42,683 nucleotides of DNA from Luteolibacter sp. (GCA_030696085.1 JAUYNL010000080.1:1-42683), one strand, 5' to 3'. Positions 8,711 through 17,424 are shown, numbered from the stretch's first letter. The notes: generated from the letters alone by a model not told the origin. Translations and numbers: made by a program.

Positions 8711-10045
8711 ATGACGGGACGGGAAATCAAGGATGCGCTGGATCGGGCGGGCGTTTTGCCAAGCAAGCAGCTCGGTCAGAATTTTTTGATCGATCCTAAC
8801 ATGGCGCGCTGGATTGTTTCACAACTGGAAGCTTCCGCTGAGGATGTGATCGTGGAGGTGGGACCTGGCACGGGATCGCTGAGCGAGCATCTGGTAGGCA
8901 AGGTGCGGCGGCTGATCCTGATCGAATTCGACGCGCGGCTGGCGGCGGCGCTGGTGGAACGCTTCCGCGATGAGCCAAGCGTGGAGGTCCACCATGCGGA
9001 CGGGGTGAAATTTGATGGCAGGCAGCTTTTCAAGCATCGGCCGGTGAAGTTTTTGGGAAATCTGCCCTATTCATGCGGCGGGGCGATTTTGAAGAACCTT
9101 TTGAGCCGCCCGCATCCTTTCGAGCGGGCGGTGGTGATGTTGCAGAAGGAGGTGATTGATCGCCTCGCTGCGAAACCAGGCACCAAGGATTTTGGGGTGC
9201 TATCGTTGCGCACGCAGGCGGACTGGGTGGTGGAACCGCAGCGGACGGTGCCGCCGGAGGCATTTTACCCTCGGCCGAAGATTGATTCGGGCGTTGCAAT
9301 CCTACGCCCGAGGACCGGCGGACTACCGCCCTTTGATCACCGGCTTTTCGACGAGTTGATCCGTCGGGGGTTTGCGCAGCGGCGGAAGCAACTTGGGAAA
9401 CAATTGCCTGCGGGTACCGCCTGGCAAGAGATCGCCGCGGGCCTGGGAGTTGCTCCGACGGTGCGCGGTGAGGAGTTGACTCTAGAACAATGGGTGGGGC
9501 TCACCCGTGCCTGTGACGCGCATCCGCTGAAGGATCTGCCGCAGGAATCAGGGGAGATTTTCGATGTGGTGGATGAAAATGACGCGGTCATCGGTCAGAA
9601 GACACGCAGCGAGGTGCATGCCGGCAATCTGTGGCACCGGGCGGCGCATGTGTTTGTCTTCAACAAGCGCGGCGATCTGCTGCTCCAGCAGCGGTCCTTG
9701 TTCAAGGACGTGCATCCCGGAGTCTGGGGATCGAGCGTTTCCGGGCATCTGGATGCCGGCGAGGAATACGCCGCGGCCGCCGTGCGCGAACTGGACGAGG
9801 AGATGGGCATCCGGATGGAGCAGGAGCTGGAGGAAATCGCCCGCATCGCACCGGGCGAGGCGACCGGCTGGGAGCATGTCCGGCTTTACCGGGCCTCCCA
9901 CAGCGGCAGCGTCCGCTTTCCGGCGGCCGAGGTGTCCGCGGCGGCGTGGTTTCCGTTAGTGGAGATCGAGGCATGGATCGCAGCGCGGCCGGAGGATTTT
10001 TCCTCGGGTTTCCTGGCATGCTGGAAGACCTATCAGTCCGTCTAG
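8711..10045 (+). CDS. rsmA: RsmA 16S rRNA dimethyltransferase fused to a Nudix hydrolase domain
   Basis: A single 444-residue frame holds two enzymes. Residues 1 to about 270 are RsmA/KsgA, which dimethylates two adjacent adenosines in the 3' terminal hairpin of 16S rRNA using SAM. Visible are KQLGQNFLID, the SAM motif VEVGPGTGSL, the catalytic motif NLPYSCG and FYPRPKIDSGV. Residues about 283-444 are a Nudix domain with a complete box, GHLDAGEEYAAAAVRELDEEMGI split as G-x5-E-x7-REL-x-EE-x-G-I, preceded by WHRAAHVFVFN. This layout is like YfcD or isopentenyl-diphosphate isomerase relatives. There is no stop, frameshift or composition break between the halves. The 3' end overlaps the convergent M20 gene by 4 bases. 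The Nudix substrate is unknown. Confidence 0.95.
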   Translation: MTGREIKDALDRAGVLPSKQLGQNFLIDPNMARWIVSQLEASAEDVIVEVGPGTGSLSEHLVGKVRRLILIEFDARLAAALVERFRDEPSVEVHHADGVKFDGRQLFKHRPVKFLGNLPYSCGGAILKNLLSRPHPFERAVVMLQKEVIDRLAAKPGTKDFGVLSLRTQADWVVEPQRTVPPEAFYPRPKIDSGVAILRPRTGGLPPFDHRLFDELIRRGFAQRRKQLGKQLPAGTAWQEIAAGLGVAPTVRGEELTLEQWVGLTRACDAHPLKDLPQESGEIFDVVDENDAVIGQKTRSEVHAGNLWHRAAHVFVFNKRGDLLLQQRSLFKDVHPGVWGSSVSGHLDAGEEYAAAAVRELDEEMGIRMEQELEEIARIAPGEATGWEHVRLYRASHSGSVRFPAAEVSAAAWFPLVEIEAWIAARPEDFSSGFLACWKTYQSV

Positions 10046-11187
10046 GATGATAGGACGTCCGCTAGCCCGCGGATGAAGCGGGTGAGGAAGTCCGCGCCTA
10101 GTTCCAACGCGGCTAGCTCGATGAACTCATCCGCGGTGTGTGCCTGTTCGATCGAGCCCGGGCCGATGCAGATGGCGGGGACTCCGGCGTGGGAGAGGTG
10201 GGCGGCATCGGAAAACCACGGAGCTCCGGCGAGGCCGACTGGCGCGCCGTTCGCTAACAAACGCTGGATCATCGGATGGTCCGCGGGGGTTTCCATGGGC
10301 GGGTTTTCATGCGGATTGACGAGTTCGACCGGCAGCTCGTGGCAGTCGATGGTTTCGCGCAGCAGCTTGAGGGCGCCACCGGCGGCTGCGAGTGACGGGG
10401 TGATGCGGATGTCGATTTCCGCCTCGGCGAAATCGGGCACGATGTTGGGGCGCGAGCCGCCGCGGATGACGCCGATGTTGACGGTGGAGCGGCCGAGCAC
10501 CGGGTGGGTGAAGGTGGCGAGTGCCGCGCCGAGGTGGCAGTCCAGCCGGTCGAGTGCGCGGGTGAGCTTGAGGATGGCGTTTTCGCCGCGCTCCGGCATC
10601 GAGCTGTGCGCGGCCCGGCCGGTGGTGCGCAGGGTGGCCCACAGGGAGCCTTTGGTGACGTGGACAATGTCCATCGATGTCGGCTCGCCTACCAGCGCGA
10701 AGACATATTCCGCGCCGTGGTTTTTCGCGAAATCCCTGGATCCCCACTGGCCGGATTCCTCGCCCATGAAGGCGACGAAATCGACGGCCACCGGGAGATG
10801 CGCGAGGCGCTCGCGGTTTTCATGGAGCGCCCAGAGCATGGCGGCCATCGGGCCCTTGGTATCGGATGCGCCGCGGCCCCAGAGGCGGCCGCCGCGGATT
10901 TCTCCGCCGAAGGGATCGATGGTCATGCCGCCGACGCCCACGGTATCGAGATGAGGTCCTAACAGGATGCGCGGGCGGCCGTCGGCCGGGGCGAAGCGGG
11001 CGATGAGGTTGGGCCTGCCTGGGCGGATTTCCTCGAGCGAGACGTTCGCGCCGATGGACTCCAGCCAGCCTGCCAGAAACACGGCGATGGTTTCTTCTCC
11101 GGTGCGGCTGGTTCCGGGATCGTTGTCGGGATTGACCGATGGAATGCGGACGAGTTGTTGGAGAAGTGCGCTGACGTCCTGGCTCAT
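10042..11187 (-). CDS. M20 family metallo-hydrolase (ArgE/DapE-like deacetylase)
   Basis: A 381-residue dinuclear zinc amidohydrolase of the M20 family, which includes acetylornithine deacetylase and succinyl-diaminopimelate desuccinylase. Metal and catalytic motifs are GPHLDTVG (first His and Asp), GRGASDTKGPMAA (bridging Asp), MGEESGQWG (catalytic Glu pair), a further ligand in VGEPT, and the late His near AHLSHAGVPAICIGPG. The domain inserted between (about 180-290) is the M20 dimerisation lid (GRAAHSSMPERGENAI). Sequence alone does not separate ArgE from DapE or a peptidase. No arginine or lysine genes adjoin it, so the substrate stays open. It starts at an ATG and its tail overlaps the convergent rsmA by 4 bases. 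Confidence 0.92.
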   Translation of the reverse strand: MSQDVSALLQQLVRIPSVNPDNDPGTSRTGEETIAVFLAGWLESIGANVSLEEIRPGRPNLIARFAPADGRPRILLGPHLDTVGVGGMTIDPFGGEIRGGRLWGRGASDTKGPMAAMLWALHENRERLAHLPVAVDFVAFMGEESGQWGSRDFAKNHGAEYVFALVGEPTSMDIVHVTKGSLWATLRTTGRAAHSSMPERGENAILKLTRALDRLDCHLGAALATFTHPVLGRSTVNIGVIRGGSRPNIVPDFAEAEIDIRITPSLAAAGGALKLLRETIDCHELPVELVNPHENPPMETPADHPMIQRLLANGAPVGLAGAPWFSDAAHLSHAGVPAICIGPGSIEQAHTADEFIELAALELGADFLTRFIRGLADVLSS

Positions 11188-11333
11188 GGGGTGGGGGATA
11201 TGTGTGATTTTTTCTCAATGGCGGCTGGCACTCGTTTCATCCCGGGAGCATAGGCGGCGCTGTTGCGGATTGCCACCGGAAAGAGCCGAAGTGCGGGGTG
11301 GCGCAATGGCGCGGCTTGGTTTAGGGATGGCGC

Positions 11334-12146
11334 ATGAACTCAACTTCCGCCGATCATGCGTGCGTGCTGGTGACCGGAGCCTCCTCCGGCCTGGGAGAGG
11401 AGTATGCCTTGCAGCTCGCGCCGCGGGCGCGGCATCTGGTGCTGGTGGCGCGCCGCCAGGAATTGCTGGAGCGGCTTGCACGGAGGATCCGGGCCGGGTT
11501 TCCAGATGTCGGGATCTCGGTGATCTCGGCGGATCTGGCAGTCCCGGTGGAGCGTAAAAGGTTGGCGGAAATGCTGGTCGAGACGGGGCTCGCGCCTGAT
11601 CTGCTAGTCAACAACGCCGGGCTGGGGGACTACGGTGAGTTTGCCACGGCGGAGTGGGGCAGGCTGGAGGCGATGCTGCGTGTCAATGTGGAGGCGCTGA
11701 CGCATTTGACGCATCTGTTGGTGCCGGGCATGATCCGGAATGGCGGCGGCGCGGTGCTGAATGTGAGTTCGCTGGCCAGCCTTCTGCCGATTCCGGATTT
11801 CGCGGTGTATGCGGCGTCGAAGGCGTATGTGACGAGTTTTTCGGAAGCCCTGCGCATCGAGTTGCGGGATTACGGGATCGCGGTGCTCGCGGTATGTCCG
11901 GGGCCGGTGCACACGGGGTTTGGGCTGGTGGCCCGGCGCGATGAGACGCTGCCGGGCATGCCCGCACAAAAGTGGTTTTACGTGCCCAGGGAGCAGGTGG
12001 TGAGGGAGTCCCTGATCGCGCTCAAGCGCATGCGGGCCCGTGTTTTTCCGGGAATTAAAACTGCGGCGGCGGCGCTGGTTTTATCCACTCTGCCGCTGGT
12101 GCTGCTGCGTCTGGCGCTTGGCCGCCGGCCACGGAGGAATGGCTGA
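11334..12146 (+). CDS. SDR family NAD(P)-dependent oxidoreductase
   Basis: This 270-residue classical short-chain dehydrogenase has a nucleotide-binding TGASSGLGEEYA near residue 15, a following RRQEL that suggests NADP preference, NNAGLGDYG, the catalytic serine in NVSSLAS and the Y-x-x-x-K pair in YAASKAY. A hydrophobic C-terminal segment (AALVLSTLPLVLLRLAL) resembles the membrane anchor of DltE/YqjQ-like SDRs. The substrate cannot be inferred. It is divergent from the M20 gene with 146 bases between starts, and convergent with citrate synthase. Confidence 0.92.
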   Translation: MNSTSADHACVLVTGASSGLGEEYALQLAPRARHLVLVARRQELLERLARRIRAGFPDVGISVISADLAVPVERKRLAEMLVETGLAPDLLVNNAGLGDYGEFATAEWGRLEAMLRVNVEALTHLTHLLVPGMIRNGGGAVLNVSSLASLLPIPDFAVYAASKAYVTSFSEALRIELRDYGIAVLAVCPGPVHTGFGLVARRDETLPGMPAQKWFYVPREQVVRESLIALKRMRARVFPGIKTAAAALVLSTLPLVLLRLALGRRPRRNG

Positions 12147-12191
12147 GCAAGGGGTGGCTTTGGCGCGGTTTTCCGAGCCGATTGGGCCGGG

Positions 12192-13478
12192 TCACACCCG
12201 CGCGTCGAGCGGTTGGTAGGTGCGCCGGGTGGCTCCGGTGTAGATCTGGCGCGGACGGGCGATGCGGCTGTCAGGATCCTCCATGACTTCCTTGTAGTTC
12301 GCGATCCAGCCGGGCATGCGGCCGATGGCGAACATCACGGTGAACATGTCCATGGGGATGCCGATGGCACGCATGATGATGCCGCTGTAGAAGTCCACAT
12401 TCGGATAGAGTTTGCGGGAAATGAAGTAATCGTCATGGAGGGCGATTTCCTCAAGTTTTTTGGCGATATCTAGCAGCGGATCGGATTTGTGGAGCTGGCC
12501 GAGCACCTTGTCGCACTGTTGTTTGATGATGACGGCGCGGGGGTCGAAATTCTTGTAAACGCGGTGTCCGAAGCCCATCAGGCGGCGATTGCCGACTTTG
12601 TTTTTCACTTCGTTGAGGAACTTGGAGCCATCATCTCCTTCGCTGTGGATTTCCTCGAGCATTTCCAGCACGGCTTGGTTCGCGCCGCCGTGGAGCGGGC
12701 CCCAGAGGGCGCAGACGCCGGCGGAGGCGGAGGCGAAGAGATTGGCTCGGCTGGAGGCGACCATCCGCACGGTGGAGGTGGAGCAGTTCTGCTCATGATC
12801 CGCGTGGAGCAGGAAAATCAGGTCGAGCGCCTTGACGATTTCCGGCTTGAGTTCGCAGTCCTCACCGGGGTGTGAGAACATCATGTGGAGGAAATTCGCC
12901 GTGTATTTGAGGTTGGTCTTCGGATAGATGGTGGGCAGGCCGTGGGCCTTGCGGTAGGAGTATGCTGCGATGGTGCGGACCTGGGAGATGAGGCGGGCGG
13001 CGTGCCAAGGGAAGCGTTCCTCGCGCTTGTTGATGATATTCGGGTGATAGGATGAGGCGGCGTTGATCATGGCCGAGAGAATGGCCATCGGGTGCGCGGT
13101 GGGCGGGAACCCGTTGAAGAGATGGCGCATGTCCTCGTGGAGCATCTGGTTTTCCGAGAGCAGTTCGGAAAATTCGGCGAGTTGGGGGCGGGTGGGCAGC
13201 TCACCGTATATGAGCAGGTAGGCGGTCTCGATGAAGGTGCTTTTTTCCGCGAGTTCGGAGATGTCGTAGCCGCGGTAGCGGAGGATGCCCGTTTCACCGT
13301 CGATGAAGGTGATGGCGCTTTCGCAGGAGCCGGTATTACCGTATCCGGGATCGAGCGTGATGCAGCCGGTCTGGTTTCTGAGGGTGGCGATGTCGATTCC
13401 CACTTCGCCCTCGGAGCCGACGGTGGTCGGCAGATTGAGAGTCCTGCCATCAATGATCAATTCAACGTTTCCAGTCAT
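12192..13478 (-). CDS. gltA: Citrate synthase (type II)
   Basis: Condenses acetyl-CoA and oxaloacetate to citrate at the entry of the TCA cycle. At 428 residues it has the length of hexameric bacterial type II enzymes. Motifs: [21 protein letters not shown] near the N-terminus, [11 protein letters not shown], the catalytic histidine in [25 protein letters not shown], and the catalytic aspartate in NVDFYSGI. The start is the ATG at 13478. It is 74 bases downstream of pheA on the same strand, so scpB-pheA-gltA may be one transcript. It converges on the SDR gene with 45 bases between stops and no obvious terminator hairpin. Confidence 0.97.
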   Translation of the reverse strand: MTGNVELIIDGRTLNLPTTVGSEGEVGIDIATLRNQTGCITLDPGYGNTGSCESAITFIDGETGILRYRGYDISELAEKSTFIETAYLLIYGELPTRPQLAEFSELLSENQMLHEDMRHLFNGFPPTAHPMAILSAMINAASSYHPNIINKREERFPWHAARLISQVRTIAAYSYRKAHGLPTIYPKTNLKYTANFLHMMFSHPGEDCELKPEIVKALDLIFLLHADHEQNCSTSTVRMVASSRANLFASASAGVCALWGPLHGGANQAVLEMLEEIHSEGDDGSKFLNEVKNKVGNRRLMGFGHRVYKNFDPRAVIIKQQCDKVLGQLHKSDPLLDIAKKLEEIALHDDYFISRKLYPNVDFYSGIIMRAIGIPMDMFTVMFAIGRMPGWIANYKEVMEDPDSRIARPRQIYTGATRRTYQPLDARV

Positions 13479-13552
13479 GCGGGGGCAGGGTATGCAGTTT
13501 CATTTCCAATAGGCCAGTCCTGTTTGTAACGATTTTTCCGCGCGTTGGGGAG

Positions 13553-14623
13553 CTATTCACCGGCGTCCGGATAGGAGCCCAGGAGCTTGACCATCGAGCA
13601 GTGCCGGCCGAGTTCCTCAAGGGCTTCCGCGACCTTGGGGTCTTCGCAGTGTCCGGCAAGATCGACGTAGAAAATGTATTCCCAGTCCTTGCGTTTTGAG
13701 GGACGGGATTCGATTTTGGACATGTTGATGTGGCATTGGTCGAAGGCTTGCAGGGCTTTGACGAGCGAGCCCGGTCGGTCGTGGATGGCGAAGAGGATGG
13801 AGGTGCGGTCGTGGCCGGTGGGTGGACAGGGTTTCTCACCGATGACGAGGAAGCGGGTGGTATTGGTGGCGCGATCCTGAATGGATTCCTCCAATAGGGT
13901 GAGGCCATACATTTCGGCGGCGAGCGCTCCGCCGAGGGCGGCGGCTCCCTGGCCGGCCTGCTCGCGGGCGATCTGGGCGGCCTTGGTGGTGGAGGAAACC
14001 TCGACAAGATCGGCTTCGGGAAAGTGTTTCAGGATCCAGCCACGGCATTGACCAAACACTTGCGGGTGGGAGTAGAGCGTTTTTATTTGATCTCGCGGAA
14101 TGGCGGCCATTAGTCCGTTTTCGATACGCAGCAAAACCTGCGAACAAATGTGCAGCGGGGAATCGACGAAGAGGTCGAGGGTGGTGTTGATTGCCCCTTC
14201 GGTGGAGTTTTCGATGGGAACCACGCCATAGTCGGCGATGCGGCGGGTCACCTGATCGAAGACATCGGAGAAGTTTGCTTGTGGCGAGTAGTTGACCGAG
14301 TGGCCGAATTTTTTGATGGCCGCCTGGTGGGTCCAGGTGCCTTCCGGGCCAAGGTAGGCGATCTTGAGATCGTCCTCCAGGGCGAGGGCCGCGGACATGA
14401 TTTCCCGGAAGATGGCACGCACGGATTTTTCGGGCAGGTGGCCTTGATTCATGTCGATGAGGCGGCGCAGCAGTGCTTCCTCGCGTTCCGGGGCGTAAAT
14501 TTGAAGGCCGTCGCGTTTTTTGACGATGCCGACCTCATGCACGAGGTCGGCACGGCGGTTGAGCAGGTCGAGCAGGTTCTGATCGATGGTGTCGATTTGG
14601 CGGCGGATGTCGTCGAGATTCAC
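13553..14623 (-). CDS. pheA: Bifunctional chorismate mutase / prephenate dehydratase
   Basis: This 356-residue P-protein makes phenylpyruvate for phenylalanine synthesis. Residues 1 to about 85 are an AroQ chorismate mutase (IRRQIDTIDQNLLDLLNRRADL...). Residues about 88-265 are prephenate dehydratase (AYLGPEGTWTHQAA, VVPIENSTEGAINTTLDL, TTRFLVIG with the catalytic Thr). The C-terminal ACT domain (SILFAIHDRPGSLVKAL, with the ESRP motif in KIESRPSK) gives phenylalanine feedback control. The start codon is GTG. It begins 14 bases after the scpB stop, so the two are very likely co-transcribed. Confidence 0.96.
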   Translation of the reverse strand: MNLDDIRRQIDTIDQNLLDLLNRRADLVHEVGIVKKRDGLQIYAPEREEALLRRLIDMNQGHLPEKSVRAIFREIMSAALALEDDLKIAYLGPEGTWTHQAAIKKFGHSVNYSPQANFSDVFDQVTRRIADYGVVPIENSTEGAINTTLDLFVDSPLHICSQVLLRIENGLMAAIPRDQIKTLYSHPQVFGQCRGWILKHFPEADLVEVSSTTKAAQIAREQAGQGAAALGGALAAEMYGLTLLEESIQDRATNTTRFLVIGEKPCPPTGHDRTSILFAIHDRPGSLVKALQAFDQCHINMSKIESRPSKRKDWEYIFYVDLAGHCEDPKVAEALEELGRHCSMVKLLGSYPDAGE

Positions 14624-14637
14624 AGGGGAAATGGGTA

Positions 14638-15366
14638 TCAGGCTTCGGGAGAGGATTCTTCCACAGGGCAGTGGGCAGAGGAGGGGCTGCCAACAGCGCT
14701 GAGGGCGAGTTGTTGCTCGGAATCGGCGGGCGGCTTTGCATCCTCAGGGTCGGGTAGTTTGACTTTGCGGAGTTCCGAGGCATTCGGGAGGTCATCGATG
14801 GAGCGAATGCCGAAGTGTTCAAAAAACAAGTCCGTGGTTTCGTAGAGCAGCGGGCGGCCGGGAAGTTCGGCGCGGCCGCCGATGCGGATCAGATCGCGAT
14901 CAAGCAGTTTTTGCAGCATGCCATCGCAGGCGACACCGCGAACCGCCTCGATGGCGGCCTTGGTGATTGGCTGGCGGTAGGCGATGATGGCAAGGGTTTC
15001 CATGGCGGGGCCACTCATGCGTTCCGGTTTGCGTCCTGGAAAGAGTTGGCGGACGAAATCGCCGAATTCGAGGCGGGTATAAAGTTTCCAGCCTTTCGGG
15101 CGTTCGAGTACGGTGAATGCCCGGTGGTTTTCCTGATAGGCATCGTTGAGTTGTCCGACGGCTTCTGCGATTTGTTCCGCGGATGTCGCCGTGAGAGCAA
15201 CCAGCCAATCTGGCAGGGCGGGGGATTCCTTGCCATCCTCCGCCTCGCGGACTCGGATATCCTCCGCCTCGGCCACGCGGGAGCGGACGAGACGGGCGAG
15301 TTCCTCCGAGGTGAGGGGATTCTGCGAGGCGATGAGAAGGGCTTCGACAATGGAGCTGAGCTGCAT
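14638..15366 (-). CDS. scpB: Segregation and condensation protein B
   Basis: This 242-residue winged-helix subunit of the SMC-ScpAB condensin organises and segregates the chromosome. The family-typical opening MQLSSIVEALLIASQNPLT fixes the start at 15366; in-frame starts further upstream lack family support. The core MSGPAMETLAIIAYRQPITKAAIEAVRGV, then DLIRIGGRAELPGRPLLYETTDLFFEHFGI, is the diagnostic ScpB block. The tail is acidic and disordered (PEDAKPPADSEQQ). No scpA lies beside it. It is the first gene of the scpB-pheA-gltA run and diverges from the DksA-like gene across about 207 bases. Confidence 0.95.
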   Translation of the reverse strand: MQLSSIVEALLIASQNPLTSEELARLVRSRVAEAEDIRVREAEDGKESPALPDWLVALTATSAEQIAEAVGQLNDAYQENHRAFTVLERPKGWKLYTRLEFGDFVRQLFPGRKPERMSGPAMETLAIIAYRQPITKAAIEAVRGVACDGMLQKLLDRDLIRIGGRAELPGRPLLYETTDLFFEHFGIRSIDDLPNASELRKVKLPDPEDAKPPADSEQQLALSAVGSPSSAHCPVEESSPEA

Positions 15367-15442
15367 GGGAGCGGGCAGCATAAGGAAGCGGGCAGGCATT
15401 TCAAGTCCCGTGCCTGAAAGCCTTTCAAGTGAAGTGTATTTT

Positions 15443-15454
15443 GTAATTCGTTAC
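15443..15454. promoter_or_regulatory. Imperfect AT-rich dyad (possible Zur-like operator)
   Basis: GTAATTCGTTAC lies in the divergent region 119 bases before the DksA-like start and 76 bases before scpB. Its GTAAT and GTTAC arms are near-symmetric within a T-rich tract. It faintly resembles the GTAAT-N-ATTAC core of Gram-positive Zur boxes but has one extra central base and a mismatch, so this is only a candidate. Confidence 0.2.
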
Positions 15455-15573
15455 TTTTATTCTTGCTGGACTTGGTTGTCCGGGCTACCCCACCGCGCTC
15501 TCCTTCCCCGTGAGGGATTCACAGGGCTCCCTGAGATTTTGATTTCCATCATCCGCATTCTTAATTCCGCGCC

Positions 15574-16443
15574 ATGGCTGTGAAGAAAACCACCTCGAAG
15601 ACCACCACTCCCAAAGGAGTTGTGAAACCCGCCGCCAAATCCACAAAGTCTGCTGCGACAAGTGCCAAAACTGCTTCGAAAAAGGCAGCTCCGGCGAAAA
15701 AGGCCGCCCCTGCGAAGAAGTCAGCTCCTGCGAAGAAACCCGCGCCGCTTGCCAAGACCTCGAAGACCGTTGCTAAACCGGCGGTGGCTGCGCCCGCCGC
15801 CCAGAAGGTGGTGAAGAGCACTGCCCCAGCCGCCAAGGCCCCCACCACCAAGCCGCGCTCCTCGCTGGTGAATTTCCCGGTGCCTCCGGCTCCGAAAAAG
15901 CCTCCCTTCGTGCCGCCCAAGGCCTCGGAATTCAAGACGGGTCCGGTATTGACGCCGGGTGGCAATGGCTGCCACAGCCCGGCATTCATCCAGAAACAAC
16001 GCCAGCGGCTCCTTGATTTACGCGATGATCTGGTGGATTCGATGTCCGGCATGACGCGCGATACCATCCGCAATGCACCGGAAGGCTCTGAAGCCTCAGG
16101 TAGCGGCCAACACCAGGGCGATGCCGGCAGCGATGCCTACGACCGGGATTTCGCGCTTTCCGTGCTCGCGAAAGAGCAGGACGCGCTCTACGAAATCGAG
16201 CAGGCGCTGCGCCGGATCCAGTCCGGAAGTTATGGTATTTGCGAAATGTCCTCGCGCAAGATTCCCCAAGCCCGCCTGGAAGCCATTCCCTTCGCCCGTC
16301 TGACGGTGGAATGCCAGGCCCAGTGGGAGAAGGAATATGGCAAGCGACGCTTTCGTCCGTCCAACGAAGTGGGCTTCAGCGGTGGAAATTACATCGAAGA
16401 TGAAGAATCCGACTCGGTTTCTCTTGACGAGGACGAAGATTAA
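15574..16443 (+). CDS. DksA/TraR-like protein with histone H1-like Lys/Ala/Pro tail and degenerate zinc finger
   Basis: The protein has 289 residues. The first ~115 are a low-complexity Lys/Ala/Pro/Ser tail with [16 protein letters not shown] repeats, like histone H1 or bacterial HU-tail proteins and expected to bind nucleic acid. The C-terminal part is DksA/TraR-like: a coiled-coil ([19 protein letters not shown]) and the finger [12 protein letters not shown]...[15 protein letters not shown]. With canonical C-x2-C-x17-C-x2-C spacing, ligand positions 223 and 247 are Cys, but 226 is Ser and 244 is Thr, so zinc binding is probably lost. The tip ([16 protein letters not shown]) keeps a D-x-x-D-R-A-like block. 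It ends in an acidic tail. DksA-type proteins bind the RNA polymerase secondary channel; whether this one does is inferred. It leads an operon with rpmG and rpsR. Confidence 0.9.
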   Translation: MAVKKTTSKTTTPKGVVKPAAKSTKSAATSAKTASKKAAPAKKAAPAKKSAPAKKPAPLAKTSKTVAKPAVAAPAAQKVVKSTAPAAKAPTTKPRSSLVNFPVPPAPKKPPFVPPKASEFKTGPVLTPGGNGCHSPAFIQKQRQRLLDLRDDLVDSMSGMTRDTIRNAPEGSEASGSGQHQGDAGSDAYDRDFALSVLAKEQDALYEIEQALRRIQSGSYGICEMSSRKIPQARLEAIPFARLTVECQAQWEKEYGKRRFRPSNEVGFSGGNYIEDEESDSVSLDEDED

Positions 16444-16469
16444 AGCAACATCCCGCCCCCAAAGTTCCC

Positions 16470-16643
16470 ATGCCACGCGAGATCATCATCCTAGAATGCA
16501 CCGAGGCGAAAGCCGAGGGCAAGCCGACTTCACGCTACGTCACCACCCGTAACAAGAAGAGCCTCCGCACCCCTGGCCGTCTGGAGAAAGTGAAATTCAA
16601 TCACTTCCTCAAGCGCCGCACCCTTCACCGCGAACTCCGCTGA
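16470..16643 (+). CDS. rpmG: 50S ribosomal protein L33 (zinc-free form)
   Basis: The product has 57 residues, starting [17 protein letters not shown] and continuing [10 protein letters not shown]...[11 protein letters not shown] and a terminal RRTLHRELR, the bL33 pattern. The zinc-binding form has two C-x2-C pairs; here only one Cys remains (ECTEA) and the second pair region reads [10 protein letters not shown], so this is a 'C-minus' L33. It lies 26 bases after the DksA-like gene and 7 bases before rpsR, consistent with one operon. Confidence 0.95.
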   Translation: MPREIIILECTEAKAEGKPTSRYVTTRNKKSLRTPGRLEKVKFNHFLKRRTLHRELR

Positions 16644-16650
16644 CTTTCCC

Positions 16651-16893
16651 ATGTCCGAGCCCAAGACCATTCAACGTCGTATCAATTTCCGCAAGGCGAA
16701 CCGGCAGATGCCGCGCCGTCGTCATGACATTCCTGCGGATCAGGTGATTCCCACCAATCCGGAGCTTCTCACCAAGTTCACCACCGAGACCGGCAAGATC
16801 CTGCCGCGCCGTGTGACCGGAGTCTCCGCGAAACTTCACCGCAAGATCACCAACGCGATCAAACAATCGCGCGCCGTGAACCTGCTGCCCTGA
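16651..16893 (+). CDS. rpsR: 30S ribosomal protein S18
   Basis: The product has 80 residues. The C-terminal half [34 protein letters not shown] is the bS18 signature. The N-terminus ([24 protein letters not shown]) is basic and lacks the C-x-F-C element of zinc-type S18; there is no cysteine in the protein. Its location after rpmG, rather than in the more usual rpsF-ssb-rpsR-rplI cluster, leaves open that it is a second, zinc-independent copy. A strong terminator follows 30 bases after the stop. Confidence 0.95.
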   Translation: MSEPKTIQRRINFRKANRQMPRRRHDIPADQVIPTNPELLTKFTTETGKILPRRVTGVSAKLHRKITNAIKQSRAVNLLP

Positions 16894-16923
16894 GGCTCCC
16901 GCAGCCACAGGATTCCCATCATC

Positions 16924-16955
16924 ACCAGTCCGTGCGAGCGGACTGGTCTTTTTTT
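16924..16955 (+). terminator. Intrinsic terminator after rpsR
   Basis: A perfect 9-bp stem ACCAGTCCG (16924-16932) / CGGACTGGT (16939-16947) with a 6-base loop is followed by C and seven Ts. It ends the DksA-like/rpmG/rpsR transcript. Its T-tract overlaps an in-frame TTG of the next gene, which argues against that TTG as the tsaE start. Confidence 0.92.
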
Positions 16956-17004
16956 GTGTTTTCTGATCGATTCTCAGGTGGATTCACGCGATTTCAAACC
17001 CGTC

Positions 17005-17424
17005 ATGGAAGGACATGCCGATACCCCGGAAGCCATGGAGGATCTGGGGCGCAACGCGGCGGCGCAAGTTGCTCCGGGTTCCGTCATCGCGCTGGTTGGC
17101 GGTCTCGGTGCCGGGAAAACCCACTGGACGAAGGGTTTTGTGGCGGGACTGGGCTCGCCGGTGGAGGTGACCAGTCCGACGTTCGGCCTGGTTCACGAAT
17201 ATGCGGGCGGTCGGATGCCCGTCTTTCACATGGATTTCTACCGGCTCGAATCCGCGGAGGAATTGATTTCGCTCGGGTGGGATGAGTATCTCGAAATCCC
17301 CGGCGTCGTTATCGCCGAATGGGCCGACAAGTTCCCCGGCATGCTGCCTGCGGGCACCGTCTGGCTGGGTTTTACCATGGAGGAGGGCGGCAGCCGCACG
17401 GTGCGTCACCTGCTATCAGAATAA
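17005..17424 (+). CDS. tsaE: tRNA threonylcarbamoyladenosine biosynthesis ATPase TsaE
   Basis: A 139-residue P-loop ATPase that drives turnover of the TsaBDE complex making t6A37 in ANN-decoding tRNAs. Seen: Walker A GGLGAGKTHWTKG, the family block VTSPTFGLVHEYAGG, HMDFYRLES and the late VIAEWADKF. The frame is open further upstream with a TTG at 16954 (inside the rpsR terminator T-tract) and a GTG at 16978. The ATG at 17005 gives the normal family length and is preferred. tsaB and tsaD are not nearby. The last 9 bases overlap the convergent small lipoprotein gene. Confidence 0.93.
   Translation: MEGHADTPEAMEDLGRNAAAQVAPGSVIALVGGLGAGKTHWTKGFVAGLGSPVEVTSPTFGLVHEYAGGRMPVFHMDFYRLESAEELISLGWDEYLEIPGVVIAEWADKFPGMLPAGTVWLGFTMEEGGSRTVRHLLSE

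Noticed and set aside
16954-17004. TTG start for tsaE at 16954
   Set aside because: It lies in the T-tract of the rpsR terminator and adds residues not seen in TsaE; the ATG at 17005 fits the family length.
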